Part shown: one piece after another, positions 8,911-17,433 of the stretch
How the letters are laid out: every line of letters starts with the position of its first letter
Numbering within the stretch: the stretch's first letter is position 1
Source: an uncultured Pseudomonadota bacterium
GTDB taxonomy: Bacteria > Pseudomonadota > Gammaproteobacteria > Methylococcales > Methylomonadaceae
Assembly: GCA_903848935.1 (NCBI GenBank)
Contig: CAINHO010000001.1
Span: 1-64,000 of the forward strand
Reading direction: 5' to 3'
Length of the DNA stretch: 64,000 nt
The notes under the pieces: generated by a model
Told to the model about the DNA's origin: nothing
Seen by the model: the letters and a program-made list of their open reading frames with translations, nothing else
Database searches by the model: none
Translations under genes and position numbers: made by a program

Positions 8911-9584
8911 TTGACGTGGGGCGTGGTTTTTAAAACTGTGTAAAGAATCAATAATACGGTGAATGAAAATGCAAGTAATCCGCCTGCGAGCCAATGCGCT
9001 TGGCTGTATTCCAAGGCTTCGACGTGGTTATAAATTTGCACCGACACGACGCGCGTTTTGTCTGGAATGTTGCCGCCGACCATTAAAACCACGCCAAATT
9101 CTCCAACTGTGTGCGCGAAACCTAAAATCGTTGCAGTTAAAAATCCCGATTTTGCTTGCGGAATAACAACGCTAAAAAAAGTATCGATTGGACTAGCTCG
9201 CAATGTGGCAGCGGCTTCTAAGGGTTGTTCACCAATGTTTGAAAAAGCCGTTTGCAACGGTTGCACCACAAACGGCATCGAATATAAAACCGAAGCAACA
9301 ACTAAACCCGCAAAGGTAAAAGGCAATGTGCCGATGCCTAGCCACGTTGTGAATTCGCCGACAATGCCGTTTTTACCCAATAAAATCAGCAAATAAAAAC
9401 CTAAAACGGTGGGCGGTAAAACCAGCGGCAATGCCACGAAAGTATTGATAATGCCACGCCATTTTGAACGGGTTCGCGCCAACCACCACGCTAACGGCGT
9501 GCCGAATAGCAACATAAAAATCGTGGCGAGGCTGGCGACTTTGAACGTCAATATCAGCGTGGTGAAATCAGCGGATGTGAGCAT
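8907..9584 (-). CDS. modB: ModB, molybdate ABC transporter permease
   Basis: 225-residue integral inner-membrane permease with about five hydrophobic helices (for example LATIFMLLFGTPLAWWLA, FVALPLVLPPTVLGFYLLIL). The EAA loop that contacts ModC is visible as EAAATLRASPIDTFFSVVIPQAKSG. It starts 2 bases after modA ends and overlaps modC by 4 bases, so the three transporter genes form a unit. Usual length for ModB. Confidence 0.96.
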   Translation of the reverse strand: MLTSADFTTLILTFKVASLATIFMLLFGTPLAWWLARTRSKWRGIINTFVALPLVLPPTVLGFYLLILLGKNGIVGEFTTWLGIGTLPFTFAGLVVASVLYSMPFVVQPLQTAFSNIGEQPLEAAATLRASPIDTFFSVVIPQAKSGFLTATILGFAHTVGEFGVVLMVGGNIPDKTRVVSVQIYNHVEALEYSQAHWLAGGLLAFSFTVLLILYTVLKTTPHVK

Positions 9585-9586
9585 AA

Positions 9587-10348
9587 TTAGTTTGGTAAAT
9601 CGTAGCCGTATTTTTGAATAATCGTTTTTGCAGGCGCAGATTTTAAATAATCAAGCAACGCTTTTGCGGCTGGATTTTCTTCGCCCAATTTTAGCAATAC
9701 AGCATCTTGTTTAATTGGCGCATAAAGAACTTGTGGCACAATCCAACCTGAACCGCTGGTGAGTTTGCCGTTTTCACTCACTTGTGACAGCGCGACAAAA
9801 CCTAATTCGGCATTGCCAGTGCTAACAAATTGGTGCGTTTGCGAGATATTTTCACCAAGCACAAACAACGGTTGAAGTTTATCGAGTAGATTTTTACTTT
9901 TCAGAACTTCGATTGCCGCCGCGCCATAAGGTGCTAATTTTGAATCCGCCAACGCGATATGTTTAAAACCACCTTTACTGAGAATTTCGCCTTTTTCATC
10001 GACGTAATTCGCCGTGCTTGACCATAAAACTAATTTCCCCAAGGCGTAAGTGAAACGGCTATTTGCCACCGCAAAACCGCTTTGTTCTAATTTGAGCGGA
10101 GCTTTTTCATCTGCCGCTAAAAACATTTCAAATGGTGCGCCATTTTCAATTTGTGACACAAATTTTCCTGACGAACCAAATGATAATTGTGCGGTATGAC
10201 CTGTCGTTTTTTCAAATTCAGCGGCAATTTCAGTCATCGGTTTAGTGAAATTCGAGGCAACCGCAACGAGCGTTGTCTCAGCATAACCGAGTGACGTAAT
10301 CGAAAATAAACCTGCTAAAAATAACGGCTTCATTGTTTTAAAAATCAT
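9587..10348 (-). CDS. modA: ModA, periplasmic molybdate-binding protein
   Basis: 253-residue periplasmic solute-binding protein. A Sec signal peptide covers about residues 1-23 (KPLFLAGLFSITSLGYA, cleavage before ETTL). The mature chain has ModA features: VAVASNFTKPMTEIAAEFEKTTGH, LSFGSSGKFVSQIENGAPFEMFLAADE and the C-terminal FLDYLKSA-like LLDYLKSAPAKTIIQKYGY. It delivers molybdate to ModBC. The porin gene lies 14 bases upstream in the same orientation. Confidence 0.95.
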   Translation of the reverse strand: MIFKTMKPLFLAGLFSITSLGYAETTLVAVASNFTKPMTEIAAEFEKTTGHTAQLSFGSSGKFVSQIENGAPFEMFLAADEKAPLKLEQSGFAVANSRFTYALGKLVLWSSTANYVDEKGEILSKGGFKHIALADSKLAPYGAAAIEVLKSKNLLDKLQPLFVLGENISQTHQFVSTGNAELGFVALSQVSENGKLTSGSGWIVPQVLYAPIKQDAVLLKLGEENPAAKALLDYLKSAPAKTIIQKYGYDLPN

Positions 10349-10362
10349 GACTCGCTCCTAAA

Positions 10363-11844
10363 TTAAAATCGCAATTGGCTTTGCACATAGAAATAATCAA
10401 CATCCATCCCGTTGGGAGCTTTCGGGGCATTTTTCGCAAATTCACCTTTGAATAAATGTGTCCAGCCTGTTTCTAAATTCAAACTACTATTCACATCCCA
10501 GCGTGTCGTAAGTTCCAATTGTTGCCCAACGAAACTGCCACTTTTGCCTGTTTTATCTTGCAATCCCGTGCTGCCCCAACTATCTGTTTTTTGTGCTAAC
10601 CAAAAGAAACGATGACCAATCGTAGTTTGCACATCTTGAAGTGGTGAAAAGCCTAATTTGTAACCTGGTGTATTTAAATTGCTACGCGAAAATGCGCCAT
10701 AAATTCCTGTTGGGCCAAAATCAAAACGACGTGCGCCGAACAACGTATCAAAACGCTCATCTTTACCATCGTTAGGATTTTTATCACCGCTCGCGTAATC
10801 ATATTCCAATGCAAAACGGGGTGACATTGGCACATCGAATGTGTAACCCACATCGGCGTGTTGATACCATGCTTGATGCTGTAAATTTTTACCATCTGTC
10901 GCCGCTGTTGTGGCGCGAACTGTTCCAATTTGCCCAATCGTTTCTACTTGAAAATCGAAACTTGCCTTGGTAGGTTTGATATAAAACCGCATTCCAGGTG
11001 TGAAATAACGACGGTTTTTAGTTGGATTTTTCGCACTGTCACCTTCATCGAGATGATAAACATACGCTTCGCCGTTAATACCCAAACCTAAGTTGTACAT
11101 TTCAAAAAAACCACCTGAAAACCAAGTGCGACCATTATTCGTGTCGAAATCTTGAACATCGTTAAGAATATCTGTTGAAGCAGTTGGATAACGATTCACA
11201 GGCATCGTCGCAAAAGCGTTGAATTGCCAGTTGTTATAATCCAAAACTCGTAACCGAATACCATCGAAACTGTTAATCGTATTACGAAACACGTTTCTGG
11301 CAACGAGGCGACGGCTACCAAAATTCAAGGTTTGCCGACCTGCAATCACTTCCGTACCTAAACCACTATGCAAAAAATTTTGCTCTGACCAACCTAAATA
11401 ACCTTGAATCAAATCAGCTTCATCAACGTGGGTATTATTTACACCTGTACCCGCATCTGAACCAAATTGTCGAGCATCTAAAAATTCACCGCCCAATCGA
11501 AAATGATTAAAACGCGCTTCGGCGAAAACGTCTGTTTGCAATGGAATTTGTTGATCACCCCCTTTTCCGCCCGCTTTGAAATTGCCACTCATCGTTTCAT
11601 AACGAGTGCGTTGCTCAACCGACAACGACAACCATTTCGGTAAATCCAGTGCATCGTGCAAATTCCAAACAGGTTTTTCATATTTATCATTGCCAAGTAA
11701 GGCATCAGACATTTGACTCGAAAAAGCCGAAACAGGCGGTTTTGTGTAAGTTTTCTTTTCTTCTGCGGTTGAAAAACTTGGCGTAAAACTCGCCATGAAG
11801 CAGATAGCTTTCAAACAAGCGACAGAAATTTTTTGTGCATTCAT
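10363..11844 (-). CDS. Alginate-export-family outer-membrane porin in the mod operon
   Basis: 493-residue outer-membrane protein. A signal peptide occupies about residues 1-27. The rest is beta-barrel-like with alternating aromatic and polar residues and the alginate-export-family (AlgE-like) pattern RTRYETMSGNF, QTDVFAEARFNHF, GRQTLNFGSRRLVARNVFRN and a terminal FYVQSQLRF with final Phe for BAM recognition. No alginate biosynthesis genes are nearby. It sits between mop and modA, within one unit, so it may pass molybdate or a molybdenum complex across the outer membrane; that is inferred from position only. Confidence 0.85.
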   Translation of the reverse strand: MNAQKISVACLKAICFMASFTPSFSTAEEKKTYTKPPVSAFSSQMSDALLGNDKYEKPVWNLHDALDLPKWLSLSVEQRTRYETMSGNFKAGGKGGDQQIPLQTDVFAEARFNHFRLGGEFLDARQFGSDAGTGVNNTHVDEADLIQGYLGWSEQNFLHSGLGTEVIAGRQTLNFGSRRLVARNVFRNTINSFDGIRLRVLDYNNWQFNAFATMPVNRYPTASTDILNDVQDFDTNNGRTWFSGGFFEMYNLGLGINGEAYVYHLDEGDSAKNPTKNRRYFTPGMRFYIKPTKASFDFQVETIGQIGTVRATTAATDGKNLQHQAWYQHADVGYTFDVPMSPRFALEYDYASGDKNPNDGKDERFDTLFGARRFDFGPTGIYGAFSRSNLNTPGYKLGFSPLQDVQTTIGHRFFWLAQKTDSWGSTGLQDKTGKSGSFVGQQLELTTRWDVNSSLNLETGWTHLFKGEFAKNAPKAPNGMDVDYFYVQSQLRF

Positions 11845-11857
11845 GGCGCGAATCCTA

Positions 11858-12283
11858 TTAGTTGACGGCTAAAATGACAGAACCTGCTTTAAAAATTGCA
11901 GTGGCAGATTGCCCTTCATTTAAATCCAAACTATCAACACTGTCATTTGTCACGGTTGCCGCCACTAAATCCCCGCCGTTTAATGAAATATCAATTTCAG
12001 AATTGATCACACCACGAGTGACTTTTGTGACTGTACCTTGTAGTTGATTTCGCGCCGACAATCTATAACCACCTAAATCGGTAGCAATGATAATTTGCGG
12101 AGCTTTCACTAACGCAATGACTTCCATTTCTTCTTTAATCGCTAAGACATCTGCCGATTCCTTTGTGATTGAAGCAACAATAATTTCACCGCCTTTTAAA
12201 CGGATTTGCACTTCAACATTCACCACGCCAACGATTACGCCACAAACAACACCTTTAAACTGATTTCTTGCGCTGATTTTCAT
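11858..12283 (-). CDS. mop: Mop, tandem-domain molybdenum-binding protein (molbindin)
   Basis: 141 residues made of two Mop/TOBE domains, each starting with the SARNQ motif (SARNQFKGVVCGV near residue 4 and SARNQLQGTVTKV near residue 74) and carrying NVEVQIRLKGGEIIVASIT or NSEIDISLNGGDLVAATVT. Such molbindins bind and store molybdate in the cytoplasm. The ATG 12283 start is preceded by GGAGAG. It is the first gene of the mop-porin-modABC unit, directly behind the ModE-overlapped promoter. Confidence 0.93.
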   Translation of the reverse strand: MKISARNQFKGVVCGVIVGVVNVEVQIRLKGGEIIVASITKESADVLAIKEEMEVIALVKAPQIIIATDLGGYRLSARNQLQGTVTKVTRGVINSEIDISLNGGDLVAATVTNDSVDSLDLNEGQSATAIFKAGSVILAVN

Positions 12284-12349
12284 AATAACTCTCCAAAAAT
12301 ACACCAATGTAAAAAAACGACACCTTGTATGATTATCGCTTTCAGGTGA

Positions 12350-12377
12350 ATTATACTTCGCTATGTAGTAAAGTAAA
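12350..12377 (-). promoter_or_regulatory. Sigma-70-like promoter of the mop-porin-modABC unit
   Basis: Read on the minus strand: -35 TTTACT (12377-12372), 16-base spacer, perfect -10 TATAAT (12355-12350), about 67 bases before the mop start codon. The ModE operator covers the -35 and spacer, which fits repression when molybdate is plentiful. Confidence 0.65.
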
Positions 12378-12384
12378 TAGCGAT
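12357..12384. promoter_or_regulatory. ModE operator
   Basis: Inverted repeat with half-sites TTCGCTATGTA and TAAATAGCGAT around six bases (GTAAAG). The known E. coli ModE site has CGCTATATA and TATATAACG-type arms with 6-7 bases between. It lies in the divergent gap between mop and modE, 20 bases before the modE start, so it can control both directions. Confidence 0.85.
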
Positions 12385-12404
12385 TTAGCTTTTAGGATAA
12401 GACA

Positions 12405-13244
12405 ATGACAACACACACACAAAATAATGAAATAACGCCTCTGTGGGTGACAGGTGATTTAAGGCTTGCAGGCATTTTAGATAGTCGAATTATTGAATTA
12501 CTCAAAGCCATCAATCAAAGTGGTTCACTTAATCAAGCGGCTAAACAAGTCGGTTTAAGCTACAAAGGCGCGTGGCAAATTATCGAAAGAGCCAATAACA
12601 GTTCACCTAAAACATTAGTCACCACCGCAATCGGCGGAACAAAAGGCGGAGGAACGGTTCTAAGCGATGCGGGACAAGCCTTGATTCATCTTTTTGAGGA
12701 ACTGCAAAGCGCACATCAGCTTTTTTTAAAACAACTCAACCAAAATCTGGCGAATAATCCTGATACGGTTTTGCTTTTTCAGCGTTTAGTTGTCAAAACA
12801 AGCGCGAGAAATCAACTTTTTGGCACTGTCATCAGCATTCTGCTTGGCAGTGTCAGTGCTGAAATTACGATGAAGCTAAAAGGTAACGAGCAAATTATCA
12901 CGACAATTAGTCTGTCTGACGCTCAAGAATTGGGCTTAACGCTCAATTCGGAGGTTCTTTTACTTTTGAATAGTTCGGAAATCATGTTGGCAACGATTGA
13001 TAATCCCAAACAATTTTCAGCGCGTAATTACCTTGCTTGTCATGTGATTCAAATTGAGCAAGACCTTATCTATGCCGAAGTCACGCTTTTATTTGCAGGG
13101 GGTGAAATGCTGATTGCTACGATTACAAAGCAAAGTTTGCAAAATTTAGGCTTAGAAAAAGGAATGCAGGTTTATGCAGTATTCAAAACAAACGCGCCGA
13201 TACTCGGCACTAAATCTTGCCCACAATCAGCGGTTTCAAACTAA
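12405..13244 (+). CDS. modE: ModE, molybdate-responsive transcription regulator
   Basis: 279-residue regulator. The N-terminal winged helix-turn-helix (about 20-85) has the ModE pattern ILLKAINQSGSLNQAAKQVGLSYKGAWQ and GGTKGGGTVLSDAG. Two Mop/TOBE domains follow (SARNQLFGTV at about 132, SARNYLACHV at about 206), giving a full-length ModE that dimerises and binds molybdate. It represses molybdate uptake genes when Mo is sufficient. It is divergent from mop with the operator between, so autoregulation is likely. The last 35 bases overlap the 3' end of the rseC gene on the other strand. Confidence 0.96.
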   Translation: MTTHTQNNEITPLWVTGDLRLAGILDSRIIELLKAINQSGSLNQAAKQVGLSYKGAWQIIERANNSSPKTLVTTAIGGTKGGGTVLSDAGQALIHLFEELQSAHQLFLKQLNQNLANNPDTVLLFQRLVVKTSARNQLFGTVISILLGSVSAEITMKLKGNEQIITTISLSDAQELGLTLNSEVLLLLNSSEIMLATIDNPKQFSARNYLACHVIQIEQDLIYAEVTLLFAGGEMLIATITKQSLQNLGLEKGMQVYAVFKTNAPILGTKSCPQSAVSN

Positions 13245-13632
13245 ATTTAACTAACAATGGCGCGTGGAAACGATGAATTAACCAAAAAGTGAGCAACAAT
13301 GTTGCTAGCGATATTTCTGGCAACCACGTTTCCAATATCAGCAGCGTATTTGAAAAACCAACGACCGTCAGCGTCACAATTAACGGCAACAAATACAGCA
13401 ATAACGAACTCAAAATTAAATGTGAATCGTCAATCTGAACTCGAACGCAATCGCCCACGTTCAAATCAAAATTAGATTCGACAGCAAATTCACGTTTCGG
13501 CAGTAGTTTCGCTAACGTCGCGGTGCCACAAGATGTTTGTTGAACACAGCCCCCGCACGCGCTACTTTGCAGGCTTTTTATCCAAACCTGATTTTGTTCA
13601 ACGCGCGTAACAATGGCTTGTTCTTCAATCAT
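13210..13632 (-). CDS. RseC/MucC family membrane protein
   Basis: 140 residues. The N-terminal part has a cysteine motif (SACGGCVQQTSCG) and a small beta domain (VGDCVRVQIDDSHLIL). Two transmembrane helices follow (LLYLLPLIVTLTVVGF, LLILETWLPEISLATLLLTFW). This is the RseC_MucC family, whose members include RseC of the E. coli SoxR-reducing system beside Rnf/Rsx genes. It starts 12 bases after nifF and is the last gene of the long nif unit. A redox role with nitrogenase electron supply is plausible but unproven. Confidence 0.87.
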   Translation of the reverse strand: MIEEQAIVTRVEQNQVWIKSLQSSACGGCVQQTSCGTATLAKLLPKREFAVESNFDLNVGDCVRVQIDDSHLILSSLLLYLLPLIVTLTVVGFSNTLLILETWLPEISLATLLLTFWLIHRFHAPLLVKFSLKPLIVGKI

Positions 13633-13644
13633 AGCGGCAACCGC

Positions 13645-14181
13645 TTATTTCCACGCCGAACTAATATCGCTCAACCAATCATTTAAACGCATTTCGCTTA
13701 ACGTTTTTTGATTGTCTTCATCCAAAACCAAACCGACAAATTTATCATCCATCAAGGCTTTGGAACGGTTGAAGATGTAGCCTTCGTTGTGGGTAAAACC
13801 GATAAATTTTGCACCACAATCACTGAACGCATCGTAAATCATGCCAATCGCATCAACGAAATTATCGGGATAGCCTTCTTGATCGCCTAAACCGTACAAG
13901 GCAATCGTTTTTCCTGAAAAATCCGCACCTGCTAATGTGGGTAAAAATTCTTCCCAACCTTCAGTTTGATTACCGCAGCTTAAACCAGGTAATTCGCCAT
14001 CACCGTAAGTCGGTGAACCTAAAATCAACACGTCATACGCCAACAAATCCTCAACGGTCGCATTGCGAATGTTGACAGGTTTATCCGAAACTACCGCTTC
14101 GCCTAATTGTTTAGCGATTAGTTTGGCGACTTTGCGCGTATTTCCCGCATCTGTTCCAAAAAAAATACCTACTTTTGCCAT
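13645..14181 (-). CDS. nifF: NifF, flavodoxin for nitrogenase
   Basis: 178-residue long-chain flavodoxin that carries electrons to the nitrogenase Fe protein. FMN phosphate loop GTDAGNTRKVA (about residues 9-19), the isoalloxazine-binding loop GSPTYGDGELPG and the long-chain insertion around DNFVDAIGMIYDAF are present, as is the YGLGDQEGYPDNF segment. Placement after clpX matches the Azotobacter order nifM-clpX-nifF. CTCCTGG-type sequence upstream on the coding strand gives AGGAG before the start. Confidence 0.94.
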   Translation of the reverse strand: MAKVGIFFGTDAGNTRKVAKLIAKQLGEAVVSDKPVNIRNATVEDLLAYDVLILGSPTYGDGELPGLSCGNQTEGWEEFLPTLAGADFSGKTIALYGLGDQEGYPDNFVDAIGMIYDAFSDCGAKFIGFTHNEGYIFNRSKALMDDKFVGLVLDEDNQKTLSEMRLNDWLSDISSAWK

Positions 14182-14202
14182 GACATTCTCCTGGTTAAAA
14201 AA

Positions 14203-14793
14203 TTAACTTTGAATTTGCAATAATCCTGCTTGTGGCGCAGGTTCTGTTTCAGGTGCAGACGTTTTCAACGTAATGGCGTGCAAACGTCCCGAGGCTAAAA
14301 CGTCATTAAGCGTCGCCATAACCGCTTGATGTTGTTTAACCAGTGGCAAGCCCGCGAAATCTTCACTCACCACGCTAATTGTTAAATCACAACCTTGACC
14401 TTCGATGCTGATTTTTGCTTTTGGATAGGCTTGCTCGATTAAATTCGATACTTCGGAATGTGTGACAACGGCTGAATCCGTTTTAACCGTCGCTTGTAAC
14501 ATCGGCAATAAACTTCCGTCATTCGACATGGATTCAATAATGTCACAACCGCCTACGAGTTCACCGTTGATAAACAATTGTGGAAAAGTCGGCCATTTTG
14601 AGATTTTGGGTAATTTTTCCCGAATAAACGGAGCTTTCAAAACATCTACATACGCAAAAGGGACGTTAATCGTGTTTAAAATTCCTACCGCTTTGGCAGA
14701 AAAACCGCATTCTGGCGCGGTCGGTACGCCTTTCATGTAAAGAATAACTGCGTTGTCGGCGAGTTGTTTTTCGATAATATCTTGTGTACTCAT
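14203..14793 (-). CDS. Monothiol glutaredoxin-BolA fusion protein
   Basis: 196 residues in two parts. Residues 1-105 are a CGFS monothiol glutaredoxin of the GrxD/Grx5 type: YMKGVPTAPECGFS with the active Cys29, then WPTFPQLFINGELVGGCDII. Residues about 115-180 read as a BolA domain (NLIEQAYPKAKISIEGQGCDLTI, GLPLVKQHQAVMATLNDVL, GRLHAITLKT). Grx and BolA proteins normally form a complex holding a [2Fe-2S] cluster; here they are one chain. In Azotobacter a nif-linked grx5 gene exists. Likely role: storing or passing Fe-S clusters during nitrogenase maturation. Position between clpX and nifF, 15 bases after clpX. Confidence 0.88.
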   Translation of the reverse strand: MSTQDIIEKQLADNAVILYMKGVPTAPECGFSAKAVGILNTINVPFAYVDVLKAPFIREKLPKISKWPTFPQLFINGELVGGCDIIESMSNDGSLLPMLQATVKTDSAVVTHSEVSNLIEQAYPKAKISIEGQGCDLTISVVSEDFAGLPLVKQHQAVMATLNDVLASGRLHAITLKTSAPETEPAPQAGLLQIQS

Positions 14794-14808
14794 GATTTTT
14801 CTCGTGTG

Positions 14809-16101
14809 TTATTGGGTAGCTTTTTCAGGTTCTAAAATTTCGTGTTCGATGACTTCAACATCTTGTGTACCTTTAATCACTTCGGCATTGACGATACAAC
14901 GTGCCACATTTTCGCGCGATGGAATATCAAACATAATTCGGCGTAAGACTTTCTCCATAATCCCTCGCAAACCGCGTGCGCCTGTGTTGTGTTCAACGGC
15001 TTGTTTTGCAATTTCAGCCAGCGCGTCTTCGGTAAATTCTAATTCCACCTCATCAAACGAAAATAACTGCTGATATTGTTTCACCAACGCATTTTTTGGT
15101 TCGGTTAATACCTTAATCAGCGCGTCAATGTCCAACGGTTCGAGCGGAGCTAACACAGGAAAACGTCCAATGAATTCGGGAATTAAACCAAATTTTTTCA
15201 AATCATCAGGTTGCGTGGCGTTTAACATTTCTTCTAACTTTGGCTTTTTATCCGAGTCGTTCATTTCAGCATGAAAACCAATCGCCGTATGTCCTGGCAC
15301 TAAACGCTTTTCGACATATTTTTCCAAACCTGGGAACGCGCCACCCGAAATAAACAAAATGTTGTGTGTATCAATCATCACTGAATCGCCACCGCTGCCA
15401 CCTTGATCTTTACGCCGACCTTTAAGTGACACTTTAACGAGCGAACCTTCAACCAAACGCAATAACGCTTGTTGCACACCTTCGCCCGAAACATCCCGCG
15501 TACCAATCGCCTGTTCAGGACTTCGCGCAATTTTGTCTACTTCGTCGAGATAAACAATACCCCATTCGGCTTTGCTAATATCACCATTCGCCACGTCGAG
15601 TAATCGAACCAAAATGTTTTCGACATCGTCACCGACATAACCCGCTTGCGTGAGCGTTGTCGCGTCGGCGACGGCAAACGGTACACCGACAATTTTTGCC
15701 AATGTACTCGCTAACAAGGTTTTACCTGTTCCAGAAGGGCCAATTAACAAAATGTTTGATTTACCGATTTCAACACTTTGGTCGGCACTGCCTAAACCCG
15801 CAATTTTACTGGTTTCATGTTTAAGGCGTTTGTAATGGTTATACACCGCCACGGCGAGAATTTCTTTCGCTAAATCTTGACCAATCACATATTGGTCGAG
15901 CATCGCTTTGATTTCGGCGGGCTTGGGTAAGGCGTGCGGCATATCGGATAAAACTTTCTTTTTGCCCCAACTCGAGACCACTTGGCTCGCCAAAATCACA
16001 CAGGCTTCGCAAATATGACCTTCCGCGCCTGCAATCATCGGCACAGAAGCCGAGGCTTCAATTTCACAAAACGAACAACGTTGCTTAGTTTCTTTGGTCA
16101 T
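14809..16101 (-). CDS. clpX: ClpX, nif-linked ATP-dependent protease ATPase
   Basis: 430-residue AAA+ unfoldase of full ClpX length. N-terminal zinc finger Cys9/12/31/34, Walker [12 protein letters not shown], Walker [13 protein letters not shown], the pore loop (AGYVGDDVE), an [10 protein letters not shown]-like region and the C-terminal sensor-2 [19 protein letters not shown] are all present. There is no clpP next to it. A second, nif-specific clpX occurs downstream of nifM in Azotobacter, where it affects turnover of NifB/NifEN; the same role is likely. The start overlaps nifM by 17 bases. A housekeeping clpX would be expected elsewhere in the genome. Confidence 0.95.
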   Translation of the reverse strand: MTKETKQRCSFCEIEASASVPMIAGAEGHICEACVILASQVVSSWGKKKVLSDMPHALPKPAEIKAMLDQYVIGQDLAKEILAVAVYNHYKRLKHETSKIAGLGSADQSVEIGKSNILLIGPSGTGKTLLASTLAKIVGVPFAVADATTLTQAGYVGDDVENILVRLLDVANGDISKAEWGIVYLDEVDKIARSPEQAIGTRDVSGEGVQQALLRLVEGSLVKVSLKGRRKDQGGSGGDSVMIDTHNILFISGGAFPGLEKYVEKRLVPGHTAIGFHAEMNDSDKKPKLEEMLNATQPDDLKKFGLIPEFIGRFPVLAPLEPLDIDALIKVLTEPKNALVKQYQQLFSFDEVELEFTEDALAEIAKQAVEHNTGARGLRGIMEKVLRRIMFDIPSRENVARCIVNAEVIKGTQDVEVIEHEILEPEKATQ

Positions 16102-16945
16102 GACTTTCGCTCACTTTTGGCAAACTTGCCAACCACTCTTTTTGATAAATCTGCTTTTGCCGCTCTTGCATTACAGCACGAATCTTCGGCGTAGCGGTTT
16201 TTAATGACATCGTTTCAGCATGACTAATTTTCAAACACTGAATTAAATGAAAGCCCACTTCGGTTTCAACCACGCCGCTGATTTCATTTTCTTTTAATGA
16301 AAATAACGCGACATCTAATTCGGGGTGAATTTTACCCGCCACAAGTGAACCCAATTCACCGCCATTAAACGCGGTGGGACATTCTGAATTTTTCAACGCT
16401 AAATCAGAAAATTTCTTAGATTTTCGTTTTAATTTTTCAGCAATCTCTTCAATGCGTTTCAAAGCGGTTTCACGAGTATTTTCTGGAAAATCGGGATTGA
16501 TGCTGATAAGAATGTGCCGTGCGGTACGTTGTTCGGGGCAGTAAAATTTTTCAGGATGTGAGTGATAATAAAGCCCAATTTCAACTTCACTGATTGTCTG
16601 TGAACGTGCCGACACCCGCTCTAACACTGCATTGACTTTACATTCTCGAACCAACGCGCTTTTTAACGTTTCAACCGTTAATCCGTTAGCCGCTAAAACA
16701 GTTTCAAATTCTGTATCACTTTCAAAACGTTTGCGAATTTCAGCAAAAGCAAAATCCAATTCTTTGTCGGGAACAATCACCGCCGCTGCTTCGGGCGAAT
16801 TTAACACCCGCGTTTCAAGCGTAAATTCGTTTTTGGCTTGGGTTTCAGAGCGACTTAATTCTTCGGGTGAAAGTTCAGCAGGCGGTTTTTCAAATAACGC
16901 TAACGCTGCTCGCAATAAGGTGTACGGTTCGGTGGCAGATGACAT
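16085..16945 (-). CDS. nifM: NifM, peptidyl-prolyl isomerase for Fe protein maturation
   Basis: 286 residues. NifM is needed for active nitrogenase Fe protein (NifH). The C-terminal third has a parvulin domain: RTARHILISINPDFPEN, FSDLALKNSECPTAFNGGELGSL, FSLKENEISGVVETEVGFHLIQC. The N-terminal helical region (YTLLRAALALFEKPPAELS) is typical of NifM rather than of periplasmic SurA/PpiD, and no signal peptide is present. Between nifZ and clpX as in Azotobacter. Confidence 0.94.
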   Translation of the reverse strand: MSSATEPYTLLRAALALFEKPPAELSPEELSRSETQAKNEFTLETRVLNSPEAAAVIVPDKELDFAFAEIRKRFESDTEFETVLAANGLTVETLKSALVRECKVNAVLERVSARSQTISEVEIGLYYHSHPEKFYCPEQRTARHILISINPDFPENTRETALKRIEEIAEKLKRKSKKFSDLALKNSECPTAFNGGELGSLVAGKIHPELDVALFSLKENEISGVVETEVGFHLIQCLKISHAETMSLKTATPKIRAVMQERQKQIYQKEWLASLPKVSESHDQRN

Positions 16946-16947
16946 TT

Positions 16948-17433
16948 TTATTCCTCTGGTTCACGAAAATTTGGGTCGGCAGGTTCAAGCGCACTTTCTG
17001 GCACTTGCAACGTTTTATCGGGAAAACGAACGTGATATTGCATCGGTTGACAGTCGCGTAACACTTTGAGAATTTCACCTTGCGTGCCTTTTTCAAAAAG
17101 TATGTTGCCGCCCATTCCCAAATCAATTTTGCACAGCACCATGTCATGAAATTCAAAACGGCTTGGATTCCAAGGCGCGTCAGCGTGAATCAATTCTTCG
17201 GTACGACAGCCCACCATTTTTCCAAGCTCTAAAAAATGCACCGTAAAAATCACTTGGTCTTGTAAAAATGTGCCGACTTCAATCACATGCCCCACGCTGC
17301 CACGTCGAATCAATAATTCGCCGACTTCTTTGCCTGGATAAGTGCCATCGTTCCGAACGTTTCTAGTAACACGCACTGACGTACCAAATTCAAAACGTCC
17401 TTCGCCGCCACGTTCTTCGAGGTCTTCGCTCAT
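16948..17433 (-). CDS. nifZ: NifZ, MoFe protein maturation factor
   Basis: 161 residues. NifZ acts in formation of the second P-cluster of the MoFe protein. Family features: FEFGTSVRVTRNVRNDGTYPG, RGSVGHVIEVGTFLQDQVIFTVHF, VGCRTEELI and the C-terminal GTQGEILKVLRDCQPMQYHV repeat-like half. The start overlaps the nifW stop as ATGA. The next gene is nifM, 2 bases away. Confidence 0.94.
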   Translation of the reverse strand: MSEDLEERGGEGRFEFGTSVRVTRNVRNDGTYPGKEVGELLIRRGSVGHVIEVGTFLQDQVIFTVHFLELGKMVGCRTEELIHADAPWNPSRFEFHDMVLCKIDLGMGGNILFEKGTQGEILKVLRDCQPMQYHVRFPDKTLQVPESALEPADPNFREPEE

